A stretch of DNA of 64,000 nucleotides from Aplidium turbinatum. Taxonomy: Eukaryota > Chordata > Ascidiacea > Aplousobranchia > Polyclinidae. The stretch lies in the NCBI GenBank assembly GCA_918807975.1, contig OU964928.1, positions 14,157,823 through 14,221,822 of the forward strand. The letters are read 5' to 3'. Below, piece after piece: positions 62,506 to 64,000 of the stretch. The position numbers were made by a program, and so were the translations under genes. Under the pieces are notes generated by a model. That model saw nothing but the letters and a program-made list of their open reading frames with translations, did no database searches and was not told the origin of the DNA. Position 1 is the stretch's first letter; each line of letters begins with the position of its first letter.

Positions 62506-63413
62506 TTGCAATGTCCCTGGTGTAGCCTAGCTACTATGAATGCTTCTAAGCATAGCCTAACTTTTTAATAATTGCACCCAACCCCAACCAAATATCAATT
62601 AATGTTGAAACATTTTTTTAGCAACGCCCAACTAAAAAACGTTGACACTGCCGAATACCTTGGTTTTTCATCGACAAGAATATTTTTTTTCATCCTCAGA
62701 TTGATACTTTAACTCTCCAAATCTGTTGGTATACTCTCTAAATTGAAAAATTGTTTATCAACCAAAGCTATGCTTCAGCTGTAGGCTACTATCGTAGGCT
62801 ATTCTCTCGTGCATCCTTGCCTAAGATACAGACTGACAATTTGGGGGTTGGTCACAGCGGTAAACCATAATCTCTTCGTGGGAAAATTGTAACGTAAGAT
62901 TCCCAAATCCGTTCGTCTGCATGCAATGACCCAAAAATAAACACACTTTCGAAACGTCTATTCAAACAGTGTATTCCAGTAAAATTAGCCCGAGGCTATC
63001 AAAAATAGGTGTAACGCCTACACCTCTAAAAAAACTGTCACTACAATACAGATTAATTGGATAAAAGACGGAACTTTTGTCCAGCTAGCAAGCACTAAGC
63101 CATCAGTTAAATGTGCGGCCAACTTTCAAACAATCATTTTACGAATGACCAGAATAGATATCAATATCTCAAATTCACGTAGAAAGTAACTGTGACGCAA
63201 TAAATGAAAGACAATTATGAAGTCATTCCAACAGGTGTTTAAGCTGATGTAATATTTCCTGTTTAAACAGGCCCAAACAGGTCTTATGAACGATGGTGCA
63301 ATTTTGGCACATGCTTTAGGAATTTCCATGACGTAATATTCAGTAGACTTGAACGGTTTTATATGACGTTTGATTTGTACAGAGATTGGCCGTAACATAG
63401 CGGCCCCTAGTTA
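62506..63413. other. Unannotated stretch
   Basis: AT-rich host-like sequence between the LINE and the LTR element; no gene or element end recognised. Confidence 0.4.
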
Positions 63414-64000
63414 TGACAGTCTAACATGGCATAACTAAAAAAGAATTGAAGGACAATCGTGAGCCAATGAATAAAACACACGATACACAAATTTTTTGAA
63501 TCACTCACGTTTAAGCTAATACGCAAATACAAAGGGCATGCAAAGAATGAACAGCAATAAGAATAAACACGACGATACATGAAATTGGTACCATAGGTAC
63601 ACGCTAAATGACGCTATATACAATAGTTGCGATAATAACCGACTGTTCCGGGCTCAGACAAGTATCGGCCACCGCAGACAAAACCAGGCTCAAACCCTAA
63701 CACTTAGGTGTTCTTTACGGGGGCGAGGCACGAAATATCCCTCAACACGTAGTCTACTTTCACTTTCCCCGTACTCTCATCATAGTTGCAGACGGCAACT
63801 TTGGCTCTACGAACCACAGGCTTCCCTTTCCTAATTTGTGGAACTACCTCATGCACCCTCCCAAGTTGATACTTCCCACGTTTACCAATGTCTTGGAGAG
63901 AACCTACCACTACAAGTTGACCAGGCTCCAAATTCTCGGCCATTTTTAGCCATTTTTTCCGGCCCTGAAGACCTGGCAAGTAAAAATCGATCCATTTACT
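63414..64000 (-). mobile_element. BEL/Pao-type LTR retrotransposon fossil, 3' edge, continuing past the window
   Basis: The minus strand at 63704-63979 reads as the segment that follows the integrase in BEL/Pao polyproteins (DUF5641-like): KWLKMAENLEPGQLVVV, GKRGKYQLGRVHEVVP and CLAPVKN. Downstream, 63414-63702 begins TGTTAGGG and ends GACTGTCA when read on the minus strand and may be the 3' LTR; without the other LTR this is tentative. The element extends beyond 64000, so its completeness and age cannot be judged here. Confidence 0.7.

Overview
This is a eukaryotic nuclear window: AT-rich, with spliced genes using GT-AG introns and a very heavy load of nested DNA transposons. Two metazoan gene families can be read directly. 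One is a complete 12-exon PSMC3/Rpt5 gene (26S proteasome ATPase). The other is a tandem pair of MGST3-like genes (MAPEG glutathione transferases). Together with hAT, piggyBac, LINE, tRNA-SINE and BEL/Pao remains this points to an invertebrate animal. A tunicate or another small marine invertebrate would fit, but the sequence alone does not fix the species.

Layout. 107-7025: a long-terminal-inverted-repeat DNA transposon (976-6792, two-frame transposase, about 1 kb arms) inserted into a shorter relative, with a piggyBac-type MITE inside. 7384-9266: a foldback element whose arms end in arrays of 9-bp repeats. 9297-19600: mostly hAT elements, a 5'-truncated LINE and small palindromic MITEs inserted into one another; many 8-bp target duplications can be read. 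19765-24156: a 4.4 kb hAT element that splits a tRNA-derived SINE. 24881-44794: PSMC3 on the minus strand; exons 2-12 occupy 24.9-31.2 kb and exon 1 lies at 44.7 kb, beyond a 13.5 kb intron filled with hAT, foldback, LINE, piggyBac and TA-target elements. 45140-52592: more hAT elements, two with BED-like zinc fingers, and a TTAGGG-containing minisatellite. 52.6-55.9 kb: little that can be identified. 55904-56201: second copy of the split SINE. 56340-58383: the two MGST3 genes. 59.4-62.5 kb: hAT and LINE remains. 63414-64000: the 3' edge of a BEL/Pao LTR retrotransposon fossil.

The genes are not an operon and do unrelated housekeeping jobs: PSMC3 drives substrate unfolding at the proteasome, and MGST3 handles glutathione-dependent lipid or peroxide chemistry in membranes. 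The joined PSMC3 exons give 439 codons, the length I recall for human PSMC3, with every splice junction in phase, so it is very probably functional. The most informative features are the stratigraphy of insertions with intact target duplications, a hAT element sitting about 15 bp from the PSMC3 exon 2 acceptor, and the uneven divergence between the MGST3 copies. I found no clear case of a wholly new biological system; the closest candidate is the 976-6792 transposon, whose transposase class I could not name.
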